From NCBI GenBank assembly GCA_963739085.1, contig CAVTZA010000018.1:124001-188000 (forward strand): a DNA stretch of 64,000 nt, given 5' to 3'. Both the position numbers and the translations under genes were made by a program. Source of the stretch: DATFQE01 sp963739085. Lineage in GTDB: Bacteria > Actinomycetota > Thermoleophilia > Gaiellales > Gaiellaceae. Under the pieces are notes generated by a model, which worked only from the letters and a program-made list of their open reading frames with translations, ran no database searches and was not told the origin of the DNA. Within the stretch, counting starts at the first letter, position 1, and every line of letters starts with the position of its first letter. This document shows positions 20,138 through 28,481 of this stretch, piece by piece.

Positions 20138-21688
20138 TTACAGGATCGGGCAGGCCCCCACCGTGGCGCCCCGGCTGAGGTAGCTCGCGAGCTCGCTCCG
20201 CAGCACGATGATCAAGTTGCCGTCGAGGCAGATCACGATCTTCCCGTTCAACGGCGCGGGGGGCGGAGGTGCCGGAGGCGGCGGTGGCGGCGGCGCCGGT
20301 GGCGGTGGCGCCGGTGGCGGAGGCGGCGGCGCCGTCGGTGCGGGCGGCGGAGGTGGAGGCGGTCCAGCGACCGGCGGCGGCGGAGCGGGCGGCGGTGGCG
20401 AGATCGGCGGAGGCGATGCCGGCGGAGGCGGCGGCGGGGTCGAACCACCCTGCTTGCTCTTTTGCGGCGGGGGGGTCGTCCGCGCCGATTCCCCCGGTGG
20501 GGACGATGCGGCCGCCGCCGCCGGAACGGCTGGCTGCGCACCTTGCCGCTGCGTCGCGATCGCCGTGACGGAACGCGCGGCCTTGTCCTTCGAGCGCCGC
20601 TCGATCCGGGCCCTGGCGGCCTTGGCGCGTGCAATCGGCCGGGGGCCGGCCCGCAAGGCGGGCGGCGGCGAAGCCTGCTGAGCCTGAGGCGGGGGATGCT
20701 CGGCCTTCGCGCTCGACGTCCCGTCCGCCCAGCCGCCGGCCCACACCCCCAGCGTGACGACCGTCGCGAGCGTCGCGAAGCCGCCCGCGACCCCGACTGC
20801 CACCGGCGCCTGCGACAGGATGCCGCCGATGCCCGCCGCGCCGCCGTTGCTCGAGGCCGCGGCGACTGCACCGGCGCCGGCGGCCGCGCCGCCGGTGATC
20901 GCCAGGACGGCATCGGCAAGCCGGTCGGGCGGCGGCAGCAGCGCGAGGCCCGCAAAGATCTGCGCCGGCGAGGCGTACATGCCCCTCGTCTGCCGGCAGT
21001 TCTCGCACGACTCGATGTGGCGCTGCACCGTCAGGCGTGCCTCGCGAGTCGGCTCCGCCTTCAGCGACGCGGCGATTCCGTCCAGCTCGGCGCAGCGACC
21101 GCGGCCGTGCCGGAGCAGCAGCGAGGTCGCGACCGCCTTCGCCAACGCGGCCCGGAGGCGCGTGAGGCGCGTGTACACCGCACCCCGGCGGACGCCGAGG
21201 TTGTCGGCGAGCTCGTCGGCGTTGAGGCCCCGCCGGACGTAGAGGTCGAGCAACGCGTAGTCCTCCGGCTTCAGCTCGGCTGCCGACGTCCAGACCAGCT
21301 CGGCGAGCTCCTTGGTCTCCACCACCTCGGAGGGGTCGAAGGCATCGACGTCCTCGAGCTCCGCCAGGCCACGGCCGAGGGCCTCGTTCGTCGTCACGCG
21401 GCGTCGCAGCCGCAGCTCGTCGAGCGAGAGGTTGCGCGCGATCCCGAACAGCCAGGCACGCGGGTTGGCGGGCTTCGTGCCGGCGCGCAGCGCCGGCCAC
21501 GCGCGCGTGAACGTGCTCTGCACCACGTCCGCCGCGGCATCCCGGTCGCGCACCATGCGCACCGCGAAGTCGTAGAGCTCGGCGTGGTGCCGCGCGTAGA
21601 GCTCGCCGAACGCGTCCTTGTCGCCCTCGGCGGCGCGCGCGGCCAGCGCGTCGTCGGATTCCTGAGCTTGGCGGCCTGCCATCGACAC
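20138..21688 (-). CDS. ECF sigma factor with zinc-finger, membrane and proline-rich extension
   Basis: The 516-residue protein joins several parts. Residues 1-190 are an ECF sigma factor: region 2 (AFGELYARHHAELYDFAVRM...AWLFGIARN) and region 4 (LDLYVRRGLNADELADNLG with its helix-turn-helix). Next comes a segment with HIESCENCRQT, reminiscent of a zinc-binding anti-sigma domain. A hydrophobic stretch near residues 300-320 could cross the membrane. It is followed by about 100 residues dominated by proline runs. The last 35 residues (ICLDGNLIIVLRSELASYLS, then GATVGAC) look like a degenerate copy of the ICHxGxTI..AHLxHGDxxGAC domain common in secreted actinobacterial proteins. This suggests a membrane-tethered sigma factor sensing outside. 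Confidence 0.8.
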   Translation of the reverse strand: MSMAGRQAQESDDALAARAAEGDKDAFGELYARHHAELYDFAVRMVRDRDAAADVVQSTFTRAWPALRAGTKPANPRAWLFGIARNLSLDELRLRRRVTTNEALGRGLAELEDVDAFDPSEVVETKELAELVWTSAAELKPEDYALLDLYVRRGLNADELADNLGVRRGAVYTRLTRLRAALAKAVATSLLLRHGRGRCAELDGIAASLKAEPTREARLTVQRHIESCENCRQTRGMYASPAQIFAGLALLPPPDRLADAVLAITGGAAAGAGAVAAASSNGGAAGIGGILSQAPVAVGVAGGFATLATVVTLGVWAGGWADGTSSAKAEHPPPQAQQASPPPALRAGPRPIARAKAARARIERRSKDKAARSVTAIATQRQGAQPAVPAAAAASSPPGESARTTPPPQKSKQGGSTPPPPPPASPPPISPPPPAPPPPVAGPPPPPPPAPTAPPPPPPAPPPPAPPPPPPPAPPPPAPLNGKIVICLDGNLIIVLRSELASYLSRGATVGACPIL

Positions 21689-21753
21689 CGGCGCCCTTCC
21701 GCTTGGGGATGCGTCGATAGTAGGACGCTTCCACGACCGAACTCAATGCGCGG

Positions 21754-22425
21754 TCAGGCGAAGAGCGTGAGGTCCGGCTCGCGCTCGCCGCGCAGGATGT
21801 CGAGGTCGACCTCGACGCACGCGAGCCCGCGCGAGTCGGCCAGGGCGCGGGCCTGCGGCTTGATCACCAGGCCGACGAGGATGCCGCGGCACTCCGCCAG
21901 CGAGGGATCGCGCCGGATGCACTCGAGGTAGCGGCACAGCTGCTCGACCGCCTCGATGGTCGCGACGCGCTTGGCCTCGACCGCCACCCACCCGCCGTCG
22001 TCGTCGCGGCACATCAGGTCGACCGGGCCGACGTCGGTCGGCCACTCGCGCCGAACCAGGGTCAGCCCCTCCTCGAGCACGCCCGGCCGGGCGGCGAGCT
22101 CGGCCTGCAGGTGGGACTCGACGCCGTCCTTCTCGAGCGCCGCCGCCTCGCCCATCTCGTGCTCGACGTCGCTCAGCACCTCGGCGATGCGGATCTCGAG
22201 CCGGTCCTCGCTCCTGCCCGCACGCTTGCGCACGACGATCGTGTCATCGCCCTCCTCTACCACCGTCGGCGGTGTCATCCAGTTCAACGGCTTGTAGCCG
22301 CCGGCGTCGGCGTGGACGAGGACCGACCCGTCCGCCTTGAGCATGAGCAGCCGCGTCGACTCGGGCAGGATGGCGTTCAGCCGGCCCGAGTAGACGACCT
22401 CGCAACGGCAAACGATGAGGCGCAC
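21754..22425 (-). CDS. nucS: Mismatch-specific endonuclease NucS (EndoMS)
   Basis: NucS cuts both strands at mismatches and replaces MutS/MutL in most actinobacteria and some archaea. The 223-residue protein has the N-terminal dimerisation domain (MRLIVCRCEVVYSGRLNAIL) and the C-terminal RecB-like nuclease core with VGPVDLMCRDDDGGWVAVEAKR, which carries the catalytic Asp and Glu-x-Lys. Length is typical. It starts with GTG and follows a small ORF on the same strand by 37 bp. Confidence 0.94.
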   Translation of the reverse strand: MRLIVCRCEVVYSGRLNAILPESTRLLMLKADGSVLVHADAGGYKPLNWMTPPTVVEEGDDTIVVRKRAGRSEDRLEIRIAEVLSDVEHEMGEAAALEKDGVESHLQAELAARPGVLEEGLTLVRREWPTDVGPVDLMCRDDDGGWVAVEAKRVATIEAVEQLCRYLECIRRDPSLAECRGILVGLVIKPQARALADSRGLACVEVDLDILRGEREPDLTLFA

Positions 22426-22462
22426 GGCCGCTGACCGTAACGGCCTCTTCGGACGTGTCCGA

Positions 22463-22591
22463 CTAGGCCTGTGTCCGGGAGGCGCCGAGCAGCGTCTTGG
22501 TCAGCTCGCCGCCCTCGACGACGAGGTCGTGGCTCGCGAAGCGGCCTTGCGTCGGCTTTTCGTAGAGAGGAATCCCGGAGCACGTTTCCAT
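22463..22591 (-). CDS. Possible 42-residue protein upstream of nucS
   Basis: An ATG at 22591 opens 42 codons ending at TAG (22463-22465). Codons are strongly G/C at the third position and the product looks natural (IPLYEKPTQGRFASHDLVVE, then GGELTKTLL). It has no membrane segment and I do not recognise it. It lies on the nucS strand, 37 bp before nucS, and could be its leader cistron. The ATG falls in the loop of a perfect 7-bp hairpin. Confidence 0.5.
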   Translation of the reverse strand: METCSGIPLYEKPTQGRFASHDLVVEGGELTKTLLGASRTQA

Positions 22592-22617
22592 GGCTCCGGC
22601 CCGGGGCAGGAGCCGAC
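22551..22617 (-). promoter_or_regulatory. Two-stem RNA hairpin holding a start codon in its loop
   Basis: A 7-bp inner stem (CCGGAGC / GCTCCGG, 22575-22599) has an 11-nt loop. Read on the minus strand, this loop contains the ATG of the 42-residue ORF, and its 5' arm contains the only GGAG near that ATG. A second 7-bp stem (GTCGGCT at 22551-22557 with AGCCGAC at 22611-22617) encloses it. The layout would hide the ribosome site. Function is inference. Confidence 0.5.
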
Positions 22618-22683
22618 AGAACGGAGGAAAGCCGGCGGCCGTCGCGAAGCCTCTTGGGCCGCCATCTCAGGGGGGTGTGTCAC

Positions 22684-23649
22684 GTGGCGTACGAAGACAC
22701 GTCGTCGTCGTTCGAGGATCAACCGACCGGGGTTCGCGCCCGCCGCGCCGCCGTCATGGCGGGCGTCGGGCTCGTCTGGGCCGCCTTCATGGCGGCGATC
22801 GGGCTGTTCTGGTTCGCGGGGCTCGTGCTCGTCGCCGCCGCGGTCGGCGTCGCCTGGACCGTTGCCCCGCGCCTGCCCCGGTACGGCCTTCGCGGCCGCC
22901 TGGGCCGCATCGGACGGTTCATCAGGGACGACGCCGGACGTCTTGCCACGGCGAGCGCGGCCGGACTGGCGCATTCGCGCCGCGCGGGGTCGGCCGCGGC
23001 GCACAGGACCGGCCCGCTGACCCGTAGCGCCACCCATGCGGCCGGAATCGCAAGCCGTCGCGCGTCGCGGACGGCAGCCGCCGCAAGCCGAACTGCCGGC
23101 CTCCGCGCGCTCGCGGGTGCACGCCGCCTCTCCCACGACGCGCAGCGCGCGACGCGGTCGGGCGTCCGGACTGCGGTGCCGGCGATCCACGCGACGGCCG
23201 AACGAGCCGCATCGGCCGCCGCGAGCGCGAAAACGCGATTCGAGCGCACACCCACGACCGAGGCGCCCCACCTGGTTCGCGAGAGCACGCTGCTCCGCCG
23301 CGAGGGGCAAGTCGCCGAGGCGGTCGAGGCCGCAGAGGAGGCGGTGGCCCAGTACGACAGCATCGGCGACGAGCGCGGGCGCGCGCTCGCCGCCAACTCG
23401 CTCGGGCTCGCCCTCGCCAAGGCCGGGCGCCACGCCGAGGCGATCGACGCCTTCGACACCGCGCTCGTCACGCTCGCCGAGATCGGCGACCGCCACCACG
23501 AAGGCCAGGTGTTGGCGAACCTCGGCACCGTGCACCAGCGCGTCGGCGGCACCGAGGCCGCGCGATTCTGCTGGAGCAAGGCGCTCGAGCGGCTGGAGCC
23601 GGGCACGCCCGAATCGGAACGGACGGCGGAGCTGCTCGGCGTTCATTGA
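22684..23649 (+). CDS. Membrane-anchored TPR protein
   Basis: The 321-residue protein starts at GTG 22684, eight bases after a run of six G that can serve as ribosome site. Residues 20-60 are a pair of hydrophobic segments. A central alanine/arginine-rich helical region follows. The last 110 residues hold three tetratricopeptide-type repeats, recognisable from ALAANSLGLALAKAGRHAEA and VLANLGTVHQRVGGTEAA. It probably scaffolds partners at the membrane; the partner is unknown. Its stop overlaps the HAD gene start. Confidence 0.7.
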   Translation: MAYEDTSSSFEDQPTGVRARRAAVMAGVGLVWAAFMAAIGLFWFAGLVLVAAAVGVAWTVAPRLPRYGLRGRLGRIGRFIRDDAGRLATASAAGLAHSRRAGSAAAHRTGPLTRSATHAAGIASRRASRTAAAASRTAGLRALAGARRLSHDAQRATRSGVRTAVPAIHATAERAASAAASAKTRFERTPTTEAPHLVRESTLLRREGQVAEAVEAAEEAVAQYDSIGDERGRALAANSLGLALAKAGRHAEAIDAFDTALVTLAEIGDRHHEGQVLANLGTVHQRVGGTEAARFCWSKALERLEPGTPESERTAELLGVH

Positions 23650-24335
23650 CGCTGCTCGTCCTCTTCGACGTCGACGGCACGCTCTTCCTCACACTCGACG
23701 GTCTCTACACCGAGGCGCTCGTCTCGGCCGTTCGCGAGGTCTACGGCATCACTCCGAGCGAGGATGTGCTCGCACGCACCGACAACGCTGGCGAGACGGC
23801 GCGGGGCGGGCTCCGCAAGCTGCTCACTGCCGAGGGCCTCGACGACGGGACCATCGACGCCGGGCTCGAACGCTGGACGGAGCGCCTCACCGACCGCTAC
23901 CTCGAGCTCCTCGCCGCTGCAGACACGAGCCGCTGGGAGCTCGCGCCCGGCGCGGTGGAGACGCTCGAGACGCTCGGGCGCGAGCATCGGCTCGCGCTGC
24001 TGACGGGAAACCCGGAACGGATGGCGCGCGCCCGCATGGACCGGCTCGGGATCGACCGCTACTTCGCAAAGGGCGAGGGCGCCTTCGGCTCCGACGGCGA
24101 GCGCCGCGCCGAGTTGATCGGGATCGCGCGCGAGCGCGCGGGCGGCTGGCCGGCCGAGCGTACGGTCCTGGTCGGCGACACGCCCCGGGACGTCGCCGGC
24201 GCCCACGAGGCCGGCGTCCGCGCGATCGGCATCACGCAGGGACGCTTCGGCGCGGACGAGCTGGCAGGCGCGGATGCCGTGATCGCGGCCCTTCCCGAGC
24301 TGCCTGGCGCGCTGGACGGCGCAGCGGCGTCGTAA
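23646..24335 (+). CDS. HAD-superfamily phosphatase
   Basis: The 229-residue enzyme starts at TTG overlapping the TPR gene stop by 4 bp. Motif I is VLFDVDGTLF with the nucleophile aspartate, motif II is ALLTGNPER, the motif III lysine lies in the RYFAKG region, and motif IV is VLVGDTPRDVAGAHEAG. The helical cap between motifs I and II is of the phosphoglycolate phosphatase / beta-phosphoglucomutase type. The substrate is not determinable. Confidence 0.88.
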   Translation: MTLLVLFDVDGTLFLTLDGLYTEALVSAVREVYGITPSEDVLARTDNAGETARGGLRKLLTAEGLDDGTIDAGLERWTERLTDRYLELLAAADTSRWELAPGAVETLETLGREHRLALLTGNPERMARARMDRLGIDRYFAKGEGAFGSDGERRAELIGIARERAGGWPAERTVLVGDTPRDVAGAHEAGVRAIGITQGRFGADELAGADAVIAALPELPGALDGAAAS

Positions 24336-24346
24336 GGCGCTGGGTC

Positions 24347-24407
24347 AACCTCCCGGTTTCCCCAGACCCCTTCCCCCGGTCCGCTTCGCGGACAGGCGCT
24401 CCGCGCC
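24347..24407. repeat. Triple-hairpin repeat, copy 2
   Basis: Hairpins in order: AACC/GGTT with loop TCCC, GTCCGC/GCGGAC with loop TTC (24379-24393), and GGCGC/GCGCC with loop TCC (24395-24407). The first two match copy 1 at 302-366 nearly base for base. The third pairs with a different sequence, which argues that structure is conserved. It lies just after the HAD stop codon and before the sensor-kinase gene. Confidence 0.65.
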
Positions 24408-24441
24408 GCCTGCTGACCCCGCGCTGAGCAACACTTGTGGT

Positions 24442-25813
24442 GTGACCAGACGGCGCGTGGCGGGGGTCGGTGCATCCGCGCTCGCCGTCGCCGTGGTCAC
24501 CGTGGCGATCGCGATCTTCGACTCGGTCGCGCCGGTCCTGAGCCTGGGCGTCCTCTACCTCTTCGCGGTGCTGCCGATCGCAATTGTCTGGGGCAGCGCC
24601 TACGCGATCGTGGTTGCGGTGGCGAGCATGCTCGCCTTCAACTGGTTCTTCCTCGAGCCCGTGCACACGTTCACGCTCGCCGACCGCGAGAACTGGTTCG
24701 CGCTCGCGGTCTACCTCGCGGTCGCAGTCGTGGTCGGCGAGCTGGCCGGGCGCGCCCGCCGCCGCGCCGCCGAGGCCGAGCAGCGCGAGCGCGAGACGGC
24801 CGTGCTCGCGGAGCTCTCGGAGGGCTTCATGCGACACGGCGGGCTCGAGGCCGAGCTGGACGAGATCGCCGAGCGCACCGCGGCCGTGCTCGGGGTCGAG
24901 TCGGCCCGGATCGAGCTGGGGCCGCAGCGCGACCCGCCCCGCTCGGAGTCCCCGCTCGAGCTCCGCGCCGGCAATCGCCGCGTCGGCACGCTCTACGTCC
25001 ACGAGGGCCGCGAGCCGAACCTCGAGATCCGCCGCCGCTTCCTCCCCGCCCTCGCCTCGCTCCTCGCCGTGGCGAGCGACCGCGAGCGGCTCGGCGGCGA
25101 GGCGCTCGAGGCCGAGACGCTGCGCCGCAGCGACGCGGTCAAGACAGCCGTCCTGCGCACCGTCAGCCACGACCTGCGCTCACCGCTGACGGCGATCCGG
25201 GTCGCCGCCGAGGGCCTCGAGAGCCCCGACCTCCAGCTCGCCGAGAGCGACCGGGAAGCGCTGCTCGAGACGATCAGGGTCGAGTCGTCCCGCCTCGAGG
25301 GGCTGGTGGAGAACCTGCTCGACCTCTCGCGCCTGCAGGCGGGCGCGGCGGCGCCGACCCCGGAGCTCTGGCCCGTGGCCGAGCTGCTCGCCCAAGCGCT
25401 GGAGGAGCTCGGAGACCGGGCCGAGCGCGTCGAGGTCGACCTGCCCGCCGACCTCCCGCCCGTCCAGGTCGACCCGATCCAGGCGCAGCGCATCCTCGTC
25501 AACCTGCTCGACAACGCCCTGAAGTTCTCCCCGCCCTCCGACCCGGTGTCGGTTCGCGGAACCCAGCACCCGCCGCGACGTGATCGTGCGGGTCATCGAC
25601 CGCGGCCCCGGCATCCCGGCCGACCAGCTGGAACACATCTTCGAGCCGTTCCACCGCGTCGCCGGCCGTGCCGACCGGCGGGGCGCGGGTCTCGGCCTCG
25701 CGATCGCGCGGGGCTTCGCGGAGGCCAACGGAGGGCGCGTCTGGGCCGAGTCGCAGCCGGAGCAGGGCGCGTCCTTCGCGCTCGCGCTGCCCGCCGAGGA
25801 GACGGAGCAGTGA
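24442..25813 (+). CDS. KdpD-type sensor histidine kinase half (DUF4118-HisKA-HATPase), frameshifted
   Basis: This is the C-terminal half of a KdpD as a separate protein. About residues 8-105 form the DUF4118 transmembrane sensor (AFNWFFLEPVHTFTLADREN is its signature). A GAF-like stretch comes next, then the histidine box TVSHDLRSPLTAIR and the N box LVNLLDNALKFSPP. One extra base near 25573 breaks the frame. The rest (VIDRGPGIPADQLEHIFEPF, GAGLGLAIARG) continues in the next frame to a stop overlapping kdpE. The corrected length is 456 residues. GTG start. It should phosphorylate the adjacent KdpE. Confidence 0.9.
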
Positions 25814-26490
25814 GCCAGGCGCGGATCCTGGTCGTCGACGACGAGCCACAGATCCTCCGTGCGCTGACGACGACGCTCCGCGGCGCGGGCTACGAGGTCG
25901 AGCGGGCGGAAACCGCCGAAAGCGCGCTCGCGGCCGCTGCGGCGCGGCCGCCCGACGGCGTCATCCTCGACCTCGTGCTGCCCGACGGGTCGGGCGTCGA
26001 CGTCTGCCGCGAGCTCCGGTCCTGGAGCACGGTCCCGATCGTGATCCTCTCCGCGGTCGGCGAGGAGCGCGAGAAGGTCGCCGCCCTCGACGCCGGCGCT
26101 GACGACTACGTCACCAAGCCGTTCGGCATGGAGGAGCTCCTCGCGCGACTCCGCGCCGCCCTGCGCCGCGCCGGCCCCTCAGGGGAGCCGGTCCTGCGGG
26201 TCGGCGAGCTGGAGGTCGACCTCGACAAGCACGCCGTCACCATGGCCGGCGAGCCCGTCCAGCTGACGCCGATCGAGTACGACCTGCTGCGCCTCCTGGC
26301 CGCGAACGAGGGCAAGCTCCTCACCCACCGCATGATCCTGCGCGAGGTGTGGGGGCCCGCCTACGCGACCGAGTCCCACTACCTGCACGTGCACGTCTCG
26401 CACCTGCGCCGCAAGCTCGAGTCGGACGGCCGCCCGCGGTACATCGTGACCGAGCCGGGCGCCGGATATCGGCTTGTGGCGCCGTCTTGA
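25810..26490 (+). CDS. kdpE: KdpE-type response regulator
   Basis: The 226-residue OmpR-family regulator starts at GTG, overlapping the kinase stop (GTGA). The receiver shows ILVVDDEPQ, the phosphorylated aspartate in VILDLVLPDGSGVD (about residue 52) and the lysine in DYVTKPFGMEEL. The winged-helix domain includes LTPIEYDLLRLLAANEGKLLT and HVSHLRRKLE. It most likely activates the kdp structural genes that follow. Confidence 0.93.
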   Translation: MSQARILVVDDEPQILRALTTTLRGAGYEVERAETAESALAAAAARPPDGVILDLVLPDGSGVDVCRELRSWSTVPIVILSAVGEEREKVAALDAGADDYVTKPFGMEELLARLRAALRRAGPSGEPVLRVGELEVDLDKHAVTMAGEPVQLTPIEYDLLRLLAANEGKLLTHRMILREVWGPAYATESHYLHVHVSHLRRKLESDGRPRYIVTEPGAGYRLVAPS

Positions 26491-26504
26491 GCACTTCTTA
26501 AGAC
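26484..26504. promoter_or_regulatory. Inverted repeat before the kdp structural genes
   Basis: GTCTTGAG, a 5-bp spacer and CTTAAGAC form 8-bp arms with one mismatch. The repeat starts in the last codons of kdpE and lies about 57 bp before the first micro-ORF. It is AT-richer than its surroundings. It could be a KdpE site or part of the kdp promoter; no -10/-35 pair is certain. Confidence 0.35.
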
Positions 26505-26560
26505 CGACCGCACGAACCTTACGAGCCGCTTGATGCCCCGGGTCCTAGCTTGGGGCCAAG

Positions 26561-26644
26561 ATGGTCGAGCTCCTCGGAATCCTGATCGCCGCAGCCGCGT
26601 TCGCGTTCGCGATCGCGCTCGTCTACCTGCTGGACCGGGTCTGA
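26561..26644 (+). CDS. 27-residue single-pass membrane peptide preceding kdpF
   Basis: ATG 26561 to TGA 26642-26644 encodes one hydrophobic helix beginning MVELLGILIAAAAFAF and ending YLLDRV. Its stop overlaps the kdpF start (TGATG), so the two are translationally linked. It resembles KdpF in size and topology but lacks the LVYALF-type end. It may be a duplicated KdpF-like subunit or a stabiliser of the Kdp complex; that is inference. Confidence 0.6.
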   Translation: MVELLGILIAAAAFAFAIALVYLLDRV

Positions 26645-26733
26645 TGCCGGCCTCCGACGTCTTCGGTCTCATCGTCTCGCTGCTCGTGTTCGCCTACCTC
26701 GTCTACGCGCTCTTCCGCGGTGAGCGGTTATGA
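26644..26733 (+). CDS. kdpF: KdpF subunit of the potassium ATPase
   Basis: The 29-residue peptide (MPASDVFGLIVSLLVFAYLV, then YALFRGERL) matches KdpF in length, in its single transmembrane helix and in the YLVYAL motif. KdpF stabilises the KdpFABC complex in the membrane. It is linked by 1-bp and 4-bp overlaps to the ORFs on either side. Confidence 0.88.
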   Translation: MPASDVFGLIVSLLVFAYLVYALFRGERL

Positions 26734-26783
26734 GCTCGCTCCAGCACGAGGCGCTGTGCCGCCTACTGGAACGAGCTCTGTGA
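26730..26783 (+). CDS. 17-codon micro-ORF bridging kdpF and kdpA
   Basis: An ATG inside the last codons of kdpF (TTATGA) opens MSSLQHEALCRLLERAL and stops at TGA overlapping the kdpA GTG (GTGA). Both junctions are 4-bp overlaps of the kind used for re-initiation. It may serve to carry ribosomes across the 46-bp gap, or it may be chance in GC-rich DNA. No hydrophobic character. Confidence 0.35.
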   Translation: MSSLQHEALCRLLERAL

Positions 26784-28481
26784 CCGCCAACGGCATCACG
26801 CAGATCGCGATCTACGTCGTCGTCCTGACCGCGCTCGCGTACCCGCTCGGCATCTACATGGCCCGGGTCTACAGCGGCACGCTCCGGATCCCACGCTGGC
26901 TCGCGGCTCCCGAGCGCGGCTTCTACCGGCTCGTCGGCACGCGCGCAGACGAGGAGCAGGGCTGGAAGCCGTACGCCGTGACGGCGCTCGTCTTCATGGC
27001 CGCGTTCTCCGTCCTGCTCTACCTGATCCTGCGCCTGCAGGACAAGCTGCCGCTCAACCCCGACGACCTCCCGGCGGTGCCGCCCCACATCTCGATCAAC
27101 ACCACCGCGAGCTTCATCACGAACACGAACTGGCAGTACTACGGCGGCGAGTTCACGATGTCGTACCTGAGCCAGATGGCCGGGCTCGCCGTGCAGAACT
27201 TCGTCTCCGCAGCGCTCGGCATGGCCGTGCTCGCAGCGGTCGTCCGCGGCTTTGCGCGCAGGAACGCCAAGACGGTGGGCAACTTCTGGGTCGACCTCTA
27301 CCGCTCGCTCGTCTACATCCTGCTGCCGCTCTCGATCGTGCTCGCGGTGCTGCTCGTCTCGCAGGGCGTCGTCCAGACCTTCGACGGCGCCGCGCAGGCG
27401 ACGACGGTCGAAGGCGGGCAGCAGGCGATCGCCCGTGGCCCGGCCGCGACGCAGATCGCGATCAAGCAGCTCGGGACGAACGGCGGCGGCTTCTACAACT
27501 CGAACTCCGCCGTCCCGTTCGAGAACCCGAATCCGTTCACGAACTTCCTCGAGATGCTGTCGATCCTGCTCATCCCGGCGGCGCAGGTGTTCATGTTCGG
27601 GCGGATGATCGCCGCGCGCCGGCAGGCGGTGCCGATCTTCGCCGCGATGTTGGCGATGTTCGCGATCGGCGTCGCAATCGCACTCCCGGCCGAGCAGCAC
27701 GGCTCGCAGGCGCTGCGCGACTCGGGCGTCAACATCACGAGCGGCGACGGCTCGAGCGGCGGCAACATGTCCGACAAGGAGGTCCGCTACGGGATCGCCG
27801 ACACGGTGAACTGGGCCGTCGCGACGACGAATGCCTCCAACGGCTCTGTGAACGGCGGACACGACGCGCTCACCGCTGCCGGCGGCGCGGTCCCGATCCT
27901 GAACATGTTCACCGGCGAGGTCATCTTCGGCGGCGTCGGCTCCGGCCTCTACGGGATGTTCTTCTACATCGTCATCGCCGTCTTCGTCGCCGGGCTGATG
28001 GTCGGACGCACGCCCGAGTACCTCGGCAAGAAGATCGGCGCCCGTGAGATCAAGATCGCGGTCGTCGGCGCCCTCTTCGTCCCGACGATGGTCCTGGTCT
28101 TGACCGGGATCTCCGTCGTCACCGACCGGGGCCTGGAGTCGATCTTCAACCCGGCCGCCCACGGCTTCTCCGAAGCCCTGTACGCGTACGACTCGCAGGC
28201 CAACAACAACGGCAGCGCTTTCGCGGGCTACGGCGCCACCGAGTTCTCGGCCCTGGTGGGCACGATCGCGCTGTGGCTCGGCCGCTTCGCACCACTGGTC
28301 GCGGCGTTGGCGCTCGGCGGGTCGCTGGCCGCGAAGAAGACCGCGCCGGCCTCGGCGGGCACCTTCCGCACCGACGGCGCTGACGTTCGTCGTCCTGCTC
28401 GTCGGCGTGATCATCCTCACCGCCGGCCTGATGATCTTTCCGGCGCTGACCCTCGGCCCGATCGTGGAGGGGCTCTCGTGA
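26780..28481 (+). CDS. kdpA: Potassium-transporting ATPase subunit A, one frameshift
   Basis: KdpA is the potassium-binding and channel-like subunit. Ten or so membrane helices are visible, with the selectivity-filter-like loop QLGTNGGGFYNSNSAVPFENP and the conserved FNYYGGEFT-like stretch (NWQYYGGEFTMSYLSQMAGL). One extra base near 28379 separates ...GTFRTDG from LTFVVLLVGVIILT. After correction the protein has 566 residues, normal for the family. I start at GTG 26780 (MTANGITQ). The stop overlaps the kdpC start. Confidence 0.92.

Noticed and set aside
20230..20470. Repetitive G-rich stretch resembling a tandem repeat or CRISPR-like array
   Set aside because: It encodes the proline runs of the sigma-factor extension; there are no constant repeats or unique spacers.
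22434..22683. Possible riboswitch (c-di-AMP or c-di-GMP type) upstream of the TPR gene
   Set aside because: I could not match the conserved cores of either class, and the strong stems are better explained by the hairpin around the small ORF start on the other strand.
24442..26490. Natural fusion of the sensor kinase with KdpE
   Set aside because: The shared frame results from the extra base near 25573; the true kinase C-terminus is in the neighbouring frame and ends with a GTGA overlap to kdpE.
26720..26779. Upstream extension of kdpA to a GTG at 26720
   Set aside because: It would overlap kdpF and add residues unlike any KdpA; GTG 26780 gives the family N-terminus directly.
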